Assembly: GCF_017916325.1 (NCBI RefSeq)
Contig: NC_090167.1
Coordinates: 1,177,001 to 1,241,000, forward strand
DNA from: Leishmania martiniquensis
Taxonomy: Eukaryota > Euglenozoa > Kinetoplastea > Trypanosomatida > Trypanosomatidae
Direction of reading: 5' to 3'
Length of the DNA: 64,000 nt
Shown: piece by piece, positions 9,699 to 19,697 of the stretch
Position numbering within the stretch: position 1 is the first letter of the stretch
Layout of the letters: every line of letters starts with the position of its first letter
The notes under the pieces: generated by a model
The model's database searches: none
What the model saw: the letters and a program-made list of their open reading frames with translations, nothing else
Told to the model about the DNA's origin: nothing
Program-made: the position numbers and the translations under genes

Positions 9699-10426
9699 TG
9701 GCCACTGCGGATCGCAGCCGCGCCTGCGTGGCTTCCTTTCGTCTACCCTTGGGGTCTTCTCATCCATATCTGACCGCTGCTTTTCTCTTTACTCCAGTGC
9801 ATTTGAGCTCACATTTTACTCTCTGTTGAATCCCTTGCATTTCTCTTCATCGAGTATTGCTGCCGCACCCACCGCTGCTCGAAGGCGCCAAAATATACTG
9901 AAAACAAAGAACGTCAGGGTATACACACCCTGGCCATGAGGGCGTTTCATTATGGGCGGGATTTACGAACGATGCCGTCTGCCTTCGCTATGCGGTGGTA
10001 GCGGAAGTGGCTTTCCTCTCTGTCGCTGGAGGTCGAGACAGACGCGATCTCTCTCGTCATGGAGCTCAACCTGACAATCACACGCCTCCTCGTTCAGCTC
10101 TCTCTTTCTATTTCTCTTCTCACCTTCCTTCTCGTCCACCACCCCTTCTCGAGCTTCCATCCTCTTCCAGCTCCCCCCAACACGCGCACTGCCCGAGACT
10201 CCAGAAGAAAAAGAAAGAGTGAATCAGAATATCTCATAACTTTTGCTCTCTCCTCTTTCGACTCGAAAGTCTTACAGATTGTCTTTTTATCTTCTTCACA
10301 TCTCTTCTGTATCACTATCAGGAGAAGGCTGCGCAAAGACGCACCCTGAGACACCGCTGCACCTTCTGTTGCCTTCTCTCCGTCTCCTTGTGTGGGCTCG
10401 TTGTCACGTCTTTGTCATAACCAAAG
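9699..10426. other. Intergenic region
   Basis: No gene recognised. A long pyrimidine tract (about 10085-10150) and another ending in atcag (AG at 10320-10321) precede AIR9. Confidence 0.6.
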
Positions 10427-13156
10427 ATGTCGACTCGCACCAGCCGTCATGGCATGGGCCCCTTTGGCGCCGACAAGCCAAGTGGCGTCCGGATGAACCG
10501 CAAGAACTTGCGCAGTGTGCGTGAAGTGACCCTGGACCACTACGACGCCGAATACATGTATCTGCGTGAGAACGAGCTTGTCAGCTTTGACTGTGATGTG
10601 AAGATGGAGGAGCTTCGTGTGCTTGATCTGTCCATCAACGAGATCGGCGGCGCCGTCGACTTCTTGAAGCGCACGCCCCATCTTCACCACCTCTACATGA
10701 CCGGAAACAAGATCGACACCCTCGCCGGGATCGCTAACTTTGCTGCCATCGAGACGCTCTGCCTCAGCGACAATGCCATCAGCTCGTTTGCCGGTCTTGA
10801 GAACCTGCCAAACCTGCGGGTGCTCTCTCTGAACTTCAACAACATCACGAGCTTTGAAAGCTACCCGGTTCTTCCAAACCTACACACTCTGAACCTAGTG
10901 GGCAACCCTGTCACAGACGCCCCCAACTACCGCTCCATGGCCATCGCAGTTAACGGACTGAATCTCTTCTCCGTGGACGGCAACCCGGTTCAGGTCGAGG
11001 AGCGCGCTGAGGCGGACAAGTACAAGGGCAAGATCGCCCACTGCGTGCGCGAGGGATTCACGGTCGAGGGCGAGAACGCGGAGGAAACAGCTGCTGCTTT
11101 CATGGTTAGGATGCAGCGCAACCGCCAGGACGCCAAATACCTTCAGCTGTGCTCCATCAATCTCGCCTCTGCCGCGGAGGATGGCAAGATCAAGGAGGGC
11201 GAGCCTGTGGCGCTGTCGCTGTGCATGCAGGATGTGCGTCCATATGCGCAGCGCACCACCGAGGTGTTTCAGTCGAGCTACCTTTACCCCGTCATCTTCA
11301 AGGTGTCTGGTGAGGCCTCAGAGGTGTTCGTGGTGGGATCCATGAACAACTGGACTGAGCCGATCAGTCTCGAGCGGTGCGTTGAGAGCGACGAGGTGTA
11401 CTTCCACACAACCTTGTACCTTCCCGCCGGCGATTACGAATACCGCTACATCGTGGACGGTGTAGAGAAGGTGTCTGAGGCGAACAGCATGCCCTCCAAG
11501 TACAAGCAGGGCTTCTGCAACATCTACAAGGTGGCGGAGCTGGAACCGCAGGAGGAAGATCATGACACGATTCTCCACATTCGTTGGATGCGCAGCACCC
11601 CGAGCGGCTCGTATGAGGTGATTGAAGACGAGAACACCCTCACCTACACACCGACGACAGCAGATATCGACTGCTGTCTGCGCGTTGAGGTGCTGGCTTA
11701 TGTCAATGGCGAGTTCTCCTTCCTCTACTTCGACATCTCGACGCCGATCAAGCCAGCTCCGCCACAGTGCCCACGTCTCGAGGTGACTGGGGTGGCCGTA
11801 GAGGGTGGTCTGCTGACGGCAGAGGCAGACTACTTCGGTGGTATCGAGGGAAACTCTTCTCTTGTGTGGTACCGCATCTCGCCGAGCGGGGATGAGGTGG
11901 CTTTGGACGTCGTTGACCCGTGGGCGGGCTACGAGATGACCCGCGACGATATCGGGTGCCGCATCCGTGCCGAGTTCACTCCTGTCCGCAACGACTGGGC
12001 CGCCGGCGAGCCCAAGTCCGTGACGACGGATCCTGTGATTGCCTGCACCCCGGAGTGCCGCACTATCAAGATCATCGGCAACCTGGTTGAGGACAGCCAG
12101 CTGGAGGTGTACGTGGAGTACAACGGCGGTGAGGAGGGCGAGAGCTTCTACCAATGGCTACGCAAGGTGGGCAACATGGACTCCTACACTCCCATCTCGG
12201 GGGCTAACGGTACCAAGTACGTAGTAAAGACAGGGGATGTAGGTGAGTTCCTGGCTGTAGAGTACACCCCTGTCAATGCCGAGGGCGTCGCCGGTGAGAC
12301 ATGCCGCTGTGTCCTGAATAACCCGATCGAGGCTGCGCCGCCCACCGTGAGCCGCCTCACGATTGTTGGTCAGCTCGTTGAGAAGCAAACTCTGGCCCTC
12401 GAGTTCGACTACACGGGCGGCCAGAGCGGAGCGCACATGATCCAATGGTACCGCCGCGACAAGAAGCGCAGCCACATGACGAAGATTGGCTCACCGAACA
12501 GCAACTTTGTGACGCTGACCAGCAAGGATGTGGGGTGCTCGATCGAGGTCTCGCTCACGCCGGTGCGCCGCGATGGCATGACGGGTAAGGTGGTGACGGC
12601 AAAGCGTGACGGCCCTGTGGAGCCGTGCGAGCCGGAGGTGAAGCTGCTCAACATTGTGGGGGAGCCGGCCCTGGGTAAGGAGCTCACGCTCCAGGTGGAG
12701 TACTGCGGAGGCACGGAGGGCGAGTCGATCGTGACATGGGAAGTCGAGGACCCCGAAACCGAGGTGTTCGACACTGTCGCCGAGAAGTCGGTGACCTACA
12801 CAGTGAAGAAGACGGACGAGGGCAAGATGCTCAAGGTGACTTATACCCCTGTGCGCAGTGATGGCCAGCAGGGTGTCGCCAAGACGCGCATGGTGCAGGT
12901 AAAGGGACAGGCGACTACTTCAGCCTCAGCGGATCCTCTGACGGGTTTGGCACGCCGCAGAAATCCCACTCCGTCTGCTTCCCAGAGTACGCTATCGTTA
13001 TCCATACGTTCGCCGACGAAGGCCTCCCCCCAGATACTCACGGAGGTGACCCCAAGGGGGTCACCGCGAGATGAGCTCGCCGGCGAGCCGACGCAGCCGA
13101 GTGACACTAGCACCATTTCTATCCAATTGAAGACGTACGACTCGAATGGTCTCTAG
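10427..13156 (+). CDS. AIR9: AIR9-like microtubule-associated protein (LRR + E-set + A9 repeats)
   Basis: The 909-aa protein matches AIR9, a cortical microtubule protein of plants that in trypanosomes decorates the subpellicular corset. Domains in order: SDS22-type leucine-rich repeats (about residues 50-190, e.g. LRVLDLSINEIGG, LHHLYMTGNKIDTL, LRVLSLNFNNITSF); an AMPK-beta/CBM48-like Ig fold (about 285-360, VFVVGSMNNWTEPI and YEYRYIVDG); then four clear A9 repeats beginning near residues 447, 543, 640 and 737, each about 96 aa, with the pattern G-x-L-V-E-x-x-L, Y-x-G-G-x-x-G and W-Y-R or W-L-R. A weaker repeat probably precedes them near 380. The last 80 residues are Ser/Pro/Thr-rich. Codon use is strongly GC3-biased, consistent with good expression. 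Confidence 0.9.
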   Translation: MSTRTSRHGMGPFGADKPSGVRMNRKNLRSVREVTLDHYDAEYMYLRENELVSFDCDVKMEELRVLDLSINEIGGAVDFLKRTPHLHHLYMTGNKIDTLAGIANFAAIETLCLSDNAISSFAGLENLPNLRVLSLNFNNITSFESYPVLPNLHTLNLVGNPVTDAPNYRSMAIAVNGLNLFSVDGNPVQVEERAEADKYKGKIAHCVREGFTVEGENAEETAAAFMVRMQRNRQDAKYLQLCSINLASAAEDGKIKEGEPVALSLCMQDVRPYAQRTTEVFQSSYLYPVIFKVSGEASEVFVVGSMNNWTEPISLERCVESDEVYFHTTLYLPAGDYEYRYIVDGVEKVSEANSMPSKYKQGFCNIYKVAELEPQEEDHDTILHIRWMRSTPSGSYEVIEDENTLTYTPTTADIDCCLRVEVLAYVNGEFSFLYFDISTPIKPAPPQCPRLEVTGVAVEGGLLTAEADYFGGIEGNSSLVWYRISPSGDEVALDVVDPWAGYEMTRDDIGCRIRAEFTPVRNDWAAGEPKSVTTDPVIACTPECRTIKIIGNLVEDSQLEVYVEYNGGEEGESFYQWLRKVGNMDSYTPISGANGTKYVVKTGDVGEFLAVEYTPVNAEGVAGETCRCVLNNPIEAAPPTVSRLTIVGQLVEKQTLALEFDYTGGQSGAHMIQWYRRDKKRSHMTKIGSPNSNFVTLTSKDVGCSIEVSLTPVRRDGMTGKVVTAKRDGPVEPCEPEVKLLNIVGEPALGKELTLQVEYCGGTEGESIVTWEVEDPETEVFDTVAEKSVTYTVKKTDEGKMLKVTYTPVRSDGQQGVAKTRMVQVKGQATTSASADPLTGLARRRNPTPSASQSTLSLSIRSPTKASPQILTEVTPRGSPRDELAGEPTQPSDTSTISIQLKTYDSNGL

Positions 13157-15699
13157 TGCGTAAGCAGGAATGGGTGAGTCGGTAGGGTGACGTGCATCGA
13201 AGTCCTCCTCCAGCTCTTTTTGTTGAATCTGCCACTGCCATACGCCCTAGCATCGCGGTGGTGCGCGTCGAAAGCACAGAAGGCGCAAGGCTACGCTCTT
13301 TCGCTACTTGCATCTCTCGCTCCCTGTGTGCCTGCGTGCAGGACAGCAGACAGGGATGCACCTCGGCCCCTTCACGCTGGAGACTGCCACTCAGCAATTT
13401 CCTCTTCGGAGAACCGAGCGAAAACTCTCTTGCTCTCTTTCCCTCCCCGCGCGCATTACTGCTGCAGTTGGGCGCTAGACCAACGCGTAAAGACGTGGCC
13501 GCCAGACTGTACGAGCAAGAGGCGACAGCGGATTTCTTCGATGAGACCTCTTTTTCGCTTTTCGTTTGTCGCCTCGATAAGCGTTGAAAGGCCGATCCCG
13601 CTGTTTCTCACTTTTTCTTTCCGGCATTCATGGATGAAGGGCACGTGTGTTGGGCCGGCAACAGCTGACTTTTGCCCCCTTTCAGCATGTAGTTAGGCGC
13701 TTGCTTTTTGGCTGTATCCCTGTACTGCTGATGCGGAAGCCCCGCCTTCGCGTATCGACTCTTTTTAAACCGGAAAAACATGAGAGACGAAAAAACAAAA
13801 GGCAAGATCGAAGCGGCTCGCGCATAAACGAGAGGAAAAAAAGACACACACACACAATCTCTCTACAAAGGCTATTGCTCTCCCCTCCTTTTTTCCTTTT
13901 CGATGCCCCCTTATGTTTCTCGCCTTTACTGTCTCCTTTTCGTTTTCTCGTTTACCTTTCCTCTCCCGGTTTAGATGGTGTTTTTTTTTGTATTCGCGTA
14001 TTTTCAATCTCTCTTCTTCTTTTCCGTTTCATGCCTTCCCGACTGTTGTCGGGCATAACACAGTGAGCTGCATTTTGTTCGGCGTACGAGGTTTGCAATG
14101 GGGGATGCGCTGTTTTTTTCTATTTTTTTGGCTTTCGTTTTGTTCACCCTGCGGTAAAGAGGGACTCGTTTCTCATACGCGTGGCACCTCCTTACTCCCC
14201 TTTCCCAGCTCAGTCGCCCGCGCTATTGAGCATCGCCTTGGTTGTTTTTGTGTCGGCCTCCCTCTTTACTTGGGTCTGCGGGTGATTAACTGCACCTGCG
14301 CACGCCTCGGACTAAGGGAATGTTTTTTTTCTTTCTCTCCTGTACTCGCTCGCTTCACAGAGCCGAAAGGCGGAAAGGAGAGGAGACCTCAACCGGTGGT
14401 GATAATGTTTGATAGGGTCTTGTGTGCGTGACATCAAGGGATGGAAGGACGGCAAAAGCCACATAGTTTTGCGCTACGTTTTTGTCTCGGATGATTGCGA
14501 ATGTCCAGCGGTCCTCTCGAAACCTATGCACTCTGTGTTTCCTGCCTGTGGGATCGGGTGCGTTTATGTCGCCATTTCGCCGTCCCTTCATTTCTTTGTT
14601 TCACTTTCCTTTTGTTGTTCGCCTTTCCAGATCCCTCCACCCCCCAACGAGATCTCCCCCAGCTCTAGCCAGCACGAGAAAAAAGAAGAGCGGAATGGGG
14701 AGTACCACAGGCGTCCACAATAGAGCGCAGCTGCATTGTGCCAACCATCTGTGCCTAACAATTCAGTGCCCGCGCGCTCCTCCTCTGCTCCTGGAAGCGA
14801 GCATGCGACTTCACTTCAGGCACAAGGTGTGTGAATGCATGCTGGCGCCTCTCTCTGTGTCACTATATTGTGTTCGTTACTCTGCCTTCTGTCTCACCCT
14901 TGACGCTCTAGCAGAGGTACTATTTTACCATTTTTTCTCGGTTCTTCATGTTGATTAGGATAGATAGGATTTATTTCTGTATGAGCTTTTGCCAGAAAAA
15001 AAACGACGGAAGGGAGGAAGACAAGCCATGAAGCAGCTCAATCGACATACCTGGAGCGACTCCAACCCCCCCTTATCCCCTCTTCCATGGGAGGACCCTC
15101 CTCCTCTTTAGTGGTGCGCTTTCTCCATATGCCTGTGCGGCAGGACACTGCTGACTGTGCTTTGGCCCTGACGATATCGCACAACAATGAGGCTCGAAAG
15201 GAATGCCAGCAAGTGCTGCTGTGATGGCTGAGGAGGCTCTGCTCGGAGAGCGGCTACGCGGCTTGCGCCTTTCACCGGACAAGCGCCTACAGAAGTAGGT
15301 CTCTGCCTCGTCGCCGCTTTCGGTTTCTCACGCTGTATGTCTGATCCTCCTCACTACCTTCTCATCCTTCTGCGACTCTTGAAACGGATTCAGCAATCCG
15401 TCAGCTGACGTGCGGCGCTGCTGTAGAAAGCTGCCTTTCATTCAGAATCGTGTGGTCTTTCAGTATGGGTGTGAAGAAGAGGGGGAGTGGTTGCTCTGGT
15501 TCCCTCGGTGCTGGCCAAGAGTAACTTTGGTATCCGAAGCAGTCCGCTGCTGCGCCTTTATCCACAGAGGTGCCCCCACGACGGCACTCATTTCGGGATT
15601 CAGGGATTGTGAGGGCTGCGGCCTTTCTTTCCGTTTTCGCATTGCGGGTTTTGCCTTCTCTTGGAAGCTGCTTATCGCTTCTTGAGCGTCGTTTGATAA
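13157..15699. other. 2.5-kb intergenic region
   Basis: No gene I can support. The sequence has several pyrimidine-rich tracts (about 13870-14040, 14590-14640, 15620-15660) and homopolymer T runs (e.g. 13981-13989). Open frames here lack ATG starts or show no recognisable protein features. It most likely holds the long AIR9 3' UTR and the 5' region of the EngB-type gene. Confidence 0.6.
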
Positions 15700-18006
15700 A
15701 TGCTGCAGCCCTCTCTTCTTCGCCGTGCCCTCTGCGCTTCGAACCGCGCACTAAAAAGCGCCGCGGTCGCTCCTGTCGACGCAGCGGAAGCTGCGCCCGT
15801 TAGGCCGAGATTAGGTGAGGCGAGAGAGAGCAGTGCTGAGCCCGCCGAAGCTCTCGAGCGTCTCAGCAACGAGGTGTTTGGCCGCGGAAACAGGCATTTG
15901 AAGAATGTTGAAACGCTGACGGCTCTCCCGGAAGGCCTGCACTCCTTCCCGGAGGTGTGCTTTATCGGAAAGCCGGGCTGCGGCAAGTCGAGCCTCATCT
16001 CATGTCTTCTGCACAATCGGCGGTTGGCCAAAGCCGGGGCGACTGCCGGCACCACACGACTTTTGCAGTTTTTCAACGTGGGCGACGCGCTTCTCTTGGT
16101 GGACACGCCCGGCTACGGTGGCTGGAGAGGTCGCGACGCTGGACAGCGGCTTGCGGAGCAGGCCAATGCGTTTTCGATTTTGTTCCGCTACCTGGCCTTG
16201 CGCAACGGGAGTAATCTTAAGCGAGTGTACTGGCTCATGGAGTCCTCGGCGCGGACCCCAGTGTCCTTTCAGCCGCGTGACGAGGAGCTGCTCGCTTTCC
16301 TCTCCCGGGAGCGCATTCCTTTTAGCGTCGTTCTCACCAAAATCGATCGCCACTGGCGCCACTACGTCGAACAGCAGCGTACGGGTGACCGAGTGGGAAA
16401 GGGCGGCTTTGTACATCCAGGGAACCGGCGGCTAGAAGCACATGGTGAGGGCTTCTTTTCGCGCACGAACCTGCCGAAAGACGGTATCGCACGCAACATG
16501 CAAGATGTTTATGAGTTTCTAGGCACTGACCAAGTACCGATTCTCGGTGTTAGCGCGAACCGGCTACAGCCACAGCGTTCGCAAAACCTTGAACTGCTGC
16601 AGCACGACATCGTGCACTACTGCACGCAAGATCTGCTTCCCTCAGAGGAGCTCTCCTTTCGCAACATGCAGAAGCTGAGCTATGCACCACCCACGGCTGA
16701 TCGCATTTATGAGGTTCAGCTGCGATACCCGGTGGAGTCGTTCGTGGTTCCCCAGAACAACAACATGTCCTTAGCACGTATGGTGGAGCACCACGAGGAT
16801 ATGAAGGCGCGCTTTCTGGCCAACAACGTATCCGCGCGGCGCCTTTCCGCAAAAGATGTGACGGCGTGCCACCTAGAGAGCGTTGCAAAGCTGAGGGTGG
16901 CCTCTCAAGATGACGCTGCAGAAGAGGTGCGCGCAGAAAGAATGCTTCCTAGCTCGGCTCCTCTCTCTGAATCGTCTTGGACTGCCGCCGCCACTACATC
17001 GGTGCCGCTATCAGGGGATGGTGCAGGCCTACTGTGCACCCGGGGAGATCAGGACACCGCGGCTGCATCGGTAAGCTGCCTAGAGGACCTTCGTGAAGAG
17101 CAGAAGGAGTGCGGTGACCATAATGCCGAGGTGGGCGCTTGCCAGCGCTTCCGTGCGCGGCCACTCCTCGCAGGCGAGAGGGGTAACAGCCTCGACACGT
17201 TGGAGGCCATCCTGACAAAAGCCTCGGCTGGGGAGGATCCGCTGCAGGAAGCTGCAGCTAGTGTCGTCGACGAGGGAGAGAAGAGCACCGACGCAGCGTC
17301 ATCTTCGCACCGTGCACATGAGGGCGCCGCTTTGCTGTCTCGCGCGTGGAGCTCGGTGACGGGCGAGGCCGTGGGGGTGCCGCCGAACCGCAGCGATGCT
17401 GTGCTCCTGCAGGAGCAGCCTCTCACCGCACTCCCGCTGCCCGCAGTGCTCGACTCGAATACTCACTACGTCACCGCCATCGACGGAACGCCGATCCCGA
17501 GAAGCATGATTTCTGTGTCCGTGGAGCAGCTGGCTTTGAGTAAGGATGACGAGCTCGCCCACTTCGCCACCAAGTCTGGCGCTGGCACGTACGAGAGGCT
17601 ACTCCTGGCCGACCAAGGGAAGGGCGACACGGGTGAAGATTTTTTTCTCGAGACGAGTGATACAGCGCGCCTTTCTGAGGAAGCGCAGGCGCAGTTGGCG
17701 ACCCGAGGGTATCGCACTCGCTCTGCAGCGCGCAAGCAGCAGGAGCGACTCCTTGCTAAGTATGTGGAGCGGAATCGAAAGGAGCGATCAATCTACATGC
17801 AGGCGGAGGGGTACATGTGCCCGTGGCTGGGGATGGCGGAGAGCCGGTACGCCGTGCACGGTTTGGCCGACGCGCGCGGCACTGGAAAAGGTGGAAGTAT
17901 GGTGCGTGGTCTCAAGCAGAAGGGGTTTGGCGGCAGGAGCTACTCTGCGCGAACCATGAAGAATAGAGGCCGCGCCACCAAAAAGACCGGGTTCTGGGCT
18001 GCATGA
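15700..18006 (+). CDS. Mitochondrial EngB/YihA-type GTPase with long C-terminal extension
   Basis: The 768-aa protein has a TRAFAC GTPase domain of the EngB (YihA/YsxC) family: G1 GKPGCGKSS (about residue 89), G2 TAGTTRLLQFF, G3 VDTPGYGGW (about 133), G4 LTKID (about 211) and G5 GVSANR. EngB proteins assist assembly of the large ribosomal subunit. The N-terminus (MLQPSLLRRALCASNRALK) is Arg/Ser/Leu-rich without acids, a typical mitochondrial presequence, so a mitoribosome assembly role is inferred. Bacterial EngB is about 200 aa; here about 450 extra residues follow, low in complexity in the middle and more conserved-looking at the end (MQAEGYMCPWLGMAESRYAV, then a Gly/Arg/Lys-rich tail). The GTPase domain also has an insertion near residues 225-260. 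Confidence 0.85.
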   Translation: MLQPSLLRRALCASNRALKSAAVAPVDAAEAAPVRPRLGEARESSAEPAEALERLSNEVFGRGNRHLKNVETLTALPEGLHSFPEVCFIGKPGCGKSSLISCLLHNRRLAKAGATAGTTRLLQFFNVGDALLLVDTPGYGGWRGRDAGQRLAEQANAFSILFRYLALRNGSNLKRVYWLMESSARTPVSFQPRDEELLAFLSRERIPFSVVLTKIDRHWRHYVEQQRTGDRVGKGGFVHPGNRRLEAHGEGFFSRTNLPKDGIARNMQDVYEFLGTDQVPILGVSANRLQPQRSQNLELLQHDIVHYCTQDLLPSEELSFRNMQKLSYAPPTADRIYEVQLRYPVESFVVPQNNNMSLARMVEHHEDMKARFLANNVSARRLSAKDVTACHLESVAKLRVASQDDAAEEVRAERMLPSSAPLSESSWTAAATTSVPLSGDGAGLLCTRGDQDTAAASVSCLEDLREEQKECGDHNAEVGACQRFRARPLLAGERGNSLDTLEAILTKASAGEDPLQEAAASVVDEGEKSTDAASSSHRAHEGAALLSRAWSSVTGEAVGVPPNRSDAVLLQEQPLTALPLPAVLDSNTHYVTAIDGTPIPRSMISVSVEQLALSKDDELAHFATKSGAGTYERLLLADQGKGDTGEDFFLETSDTARLSEEAQAQLATRGYRTRSAARKQQERLLAKYVERNRKERSIYMQAEGYMCPWLGMAESRYAVHGLADARGTGKGGSMVRGLKQKGFGGRSYSARTMKNRGRATKKTGFWAA

Positions 18007-18707
18007 GGTACATGCGTTCCTGCATCTCGCTGTTCGTGTTTGTGCGTGCGCTCTTGTGTCCTATGCCAGCAACGCACCTTCCTGTTATAGCCCCTCGTAC
18101 TTGACCTTTGAGACTATCGGCCCCGTGGCCGTGGTCAGTGCCCTTCGCAGAACGGGGAAAGAGGGCGAAGGGGTACTCTACACGTGCGTGTCCTCCAAGT
18201 AAAACCTCCACTGAGACTAGAGTAATATGAGGAAGCATGAGCGGCCTAGTGGGGACATGCCGCGCTGACTCGCAATCACCGGAGGAGCGAGCGTCCCAGC
18301 TTCGCGTGCTACCTTTGACCACCGCCTGGAAGCTGGACACCATTCTACAAAAGATAGGCTTGCCGCACGTGCCACTCAGCGCTCATCTCCGCCTCTGTCT
18401 CCTCGTTTCCTCTCCTCTCGGTGACTGTGCCTCACATGTCAACGCGATCGATACTCGAAAGACATGCGTTTGTGCCTCATAGGCTCCTACCATCATACCA
18501 AGAACCCAAAGCACACTCAGCTGCGCTTCTTTCCCTCTTTTTACTTTCTCGCAGGTCCTATGTGACATGATTTCCGGTTCAACGACACTGGCCCTCCCCC
18601 TCCCTTGAGCAGGCCTTCATCATATTACCTCACGGCGCTCCCGTGACACTGAGGCAGCAAACGCTTTCTCTCTCGTTCCTTCCTGCCCGAGAGAACAGCC
18701 CATCAAA
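18007..18707. other. Intergenic region
   Basis: Nothing coding was recognised; T/C-rich sequence at 18640-18690 precedes the J-protein gene. Confidence 0.6.
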
Positions 18708-19697
18708 ATGAATGGCGACAGTGTTTATGCGCTGAGGGGCACCTCTGCCCTTTATGAGGTGCTCGGCGTCTCGCGTAACGCCGATCAACGCGAGATTCGC
18801 CAGGCCTACTACAGGCTTGCGGTGCTCTACCACCCCGACAAAAACCTAGAAGGGCTGGACATCTTCAAGGAGGTGTGCTTTGCCTATGGAATTCTGTCTG
18901 ACCCAGAGCAACGGGCCTTGTATGACGGTGGTATGCTGCGCGGCGAGCTTGAGGTGAAGGCTCGCGCCTATGACCCCTCCATGGACCCGAGCGTGGAGCT
19001 CAGCCCAGAGGACTTACGCGTCTTTGTGGACCGCGTGCGACAGACGCAAGAGGCCAGTCGGGAGGTGCAGTCTGCATTTGAGCAGAGGCGCGAGGAGGAG
19101 ATGAAGCGAAGGGCGGAGTTCGATGCCAAGAATCCCTCCTTCAAGGCAGAGTATGAGGAGGTTCGCCGTTTGCGGCAGTATGGCTGCGGAATCTCCACCC
19201 CTGCGACCCATGCACAAGCTTCCGCCACTGCAGACTTTTGTAAGACAGCAGCGGTCAAGGTGCGCACTTCCGCCGAGGTGCTGGCTGAGTTGCAGCGGGA
19301 GGAAGAGGAGCGCCTCTACGGCAATCGTGGAATGACCTCGGCCAGGTCAAGCAGCGCCAACGCACGAGGGAGCAACGGCGCCTCTACGAAGCAGCAGATG
19401 ATGGCAGACTATCGCAGCACCCACAGCCAGGCCGTCGGAGGCGCGAGACTTAGTAGTTACCATAGGGGCGACAGCGCCACAGCTGCTCTTCGTCGCCACC
19501 AACTGCAATCCACCAGGCTGCCGTTTGTCAGGGAACACTGTGAGAAACCGCAATACAGTGAAGCGATTAGTGCGACGGTGCAGGCGTACGCAAACTTCGA
19601 TTACCGCACTTTCGTGGAGGAGGGTAGCGTAGATCACGGGGAACTGGAGGGAGCCATCATGGCCGACGCCCTGGGCAACTACGACCGCGACCACTAA
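18708..19697 (+). CDS. Type III DnaJ (J-domain) protein
   Basis: The 329-aa protein has an N-terminal J domain (about residues 12-72): [32 protein letters not shown], with the HPD tripeptide at residues 42-44 that stimulates Hsp70 ATPase. There is no Gly/Phe region and no zinc-finger domain, so it is a type III (class C) J protein. The middle (about 100-160) is a charged, probably helical segment ([24 protein letters not shown]), followed by a Ser/Ala-rich linker. No signal peptide or TM segment is visible, so it is probably soluble in cytosol or nucleus. The client is unknown. The ATG at 18708 is the first after a pyrimidine tract. Confidence 0.88.
   Translation: MNGDSVYALRGTSALYEVLGVSRNADQREIRQAYYRLAVLYHPDKNLEGLDIFKEVCFAYGILSDPEQRALYDGGMLRGELEVKARAYDPSMDPSVELSPEDLRVFVDRVRQTQEASREVQSAFEQRREEEMKRRAEFDAKNPSFKAEYEEVRRLRQYGCGISTPATHAQASATADFCKTAAVKVRTSAEVLAELQREEEERLYGNRGMTSARSSSANARGSNGASTKQQMMADYRSTHSQAVGGARLSSYHRGDSATAALRRHQLQSTRLPFVREHCEKPQYSEAISATVQAYANFDYRTFVEEGSVDHGELEGAIMADALGNYDRDH

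Noticed and set aside
13192..13587. 131-codon frame just downstream of AIR9
   Set aside because: It begins with GTG, has no recognisable features and lies in the expected AIR9 3' UTR.
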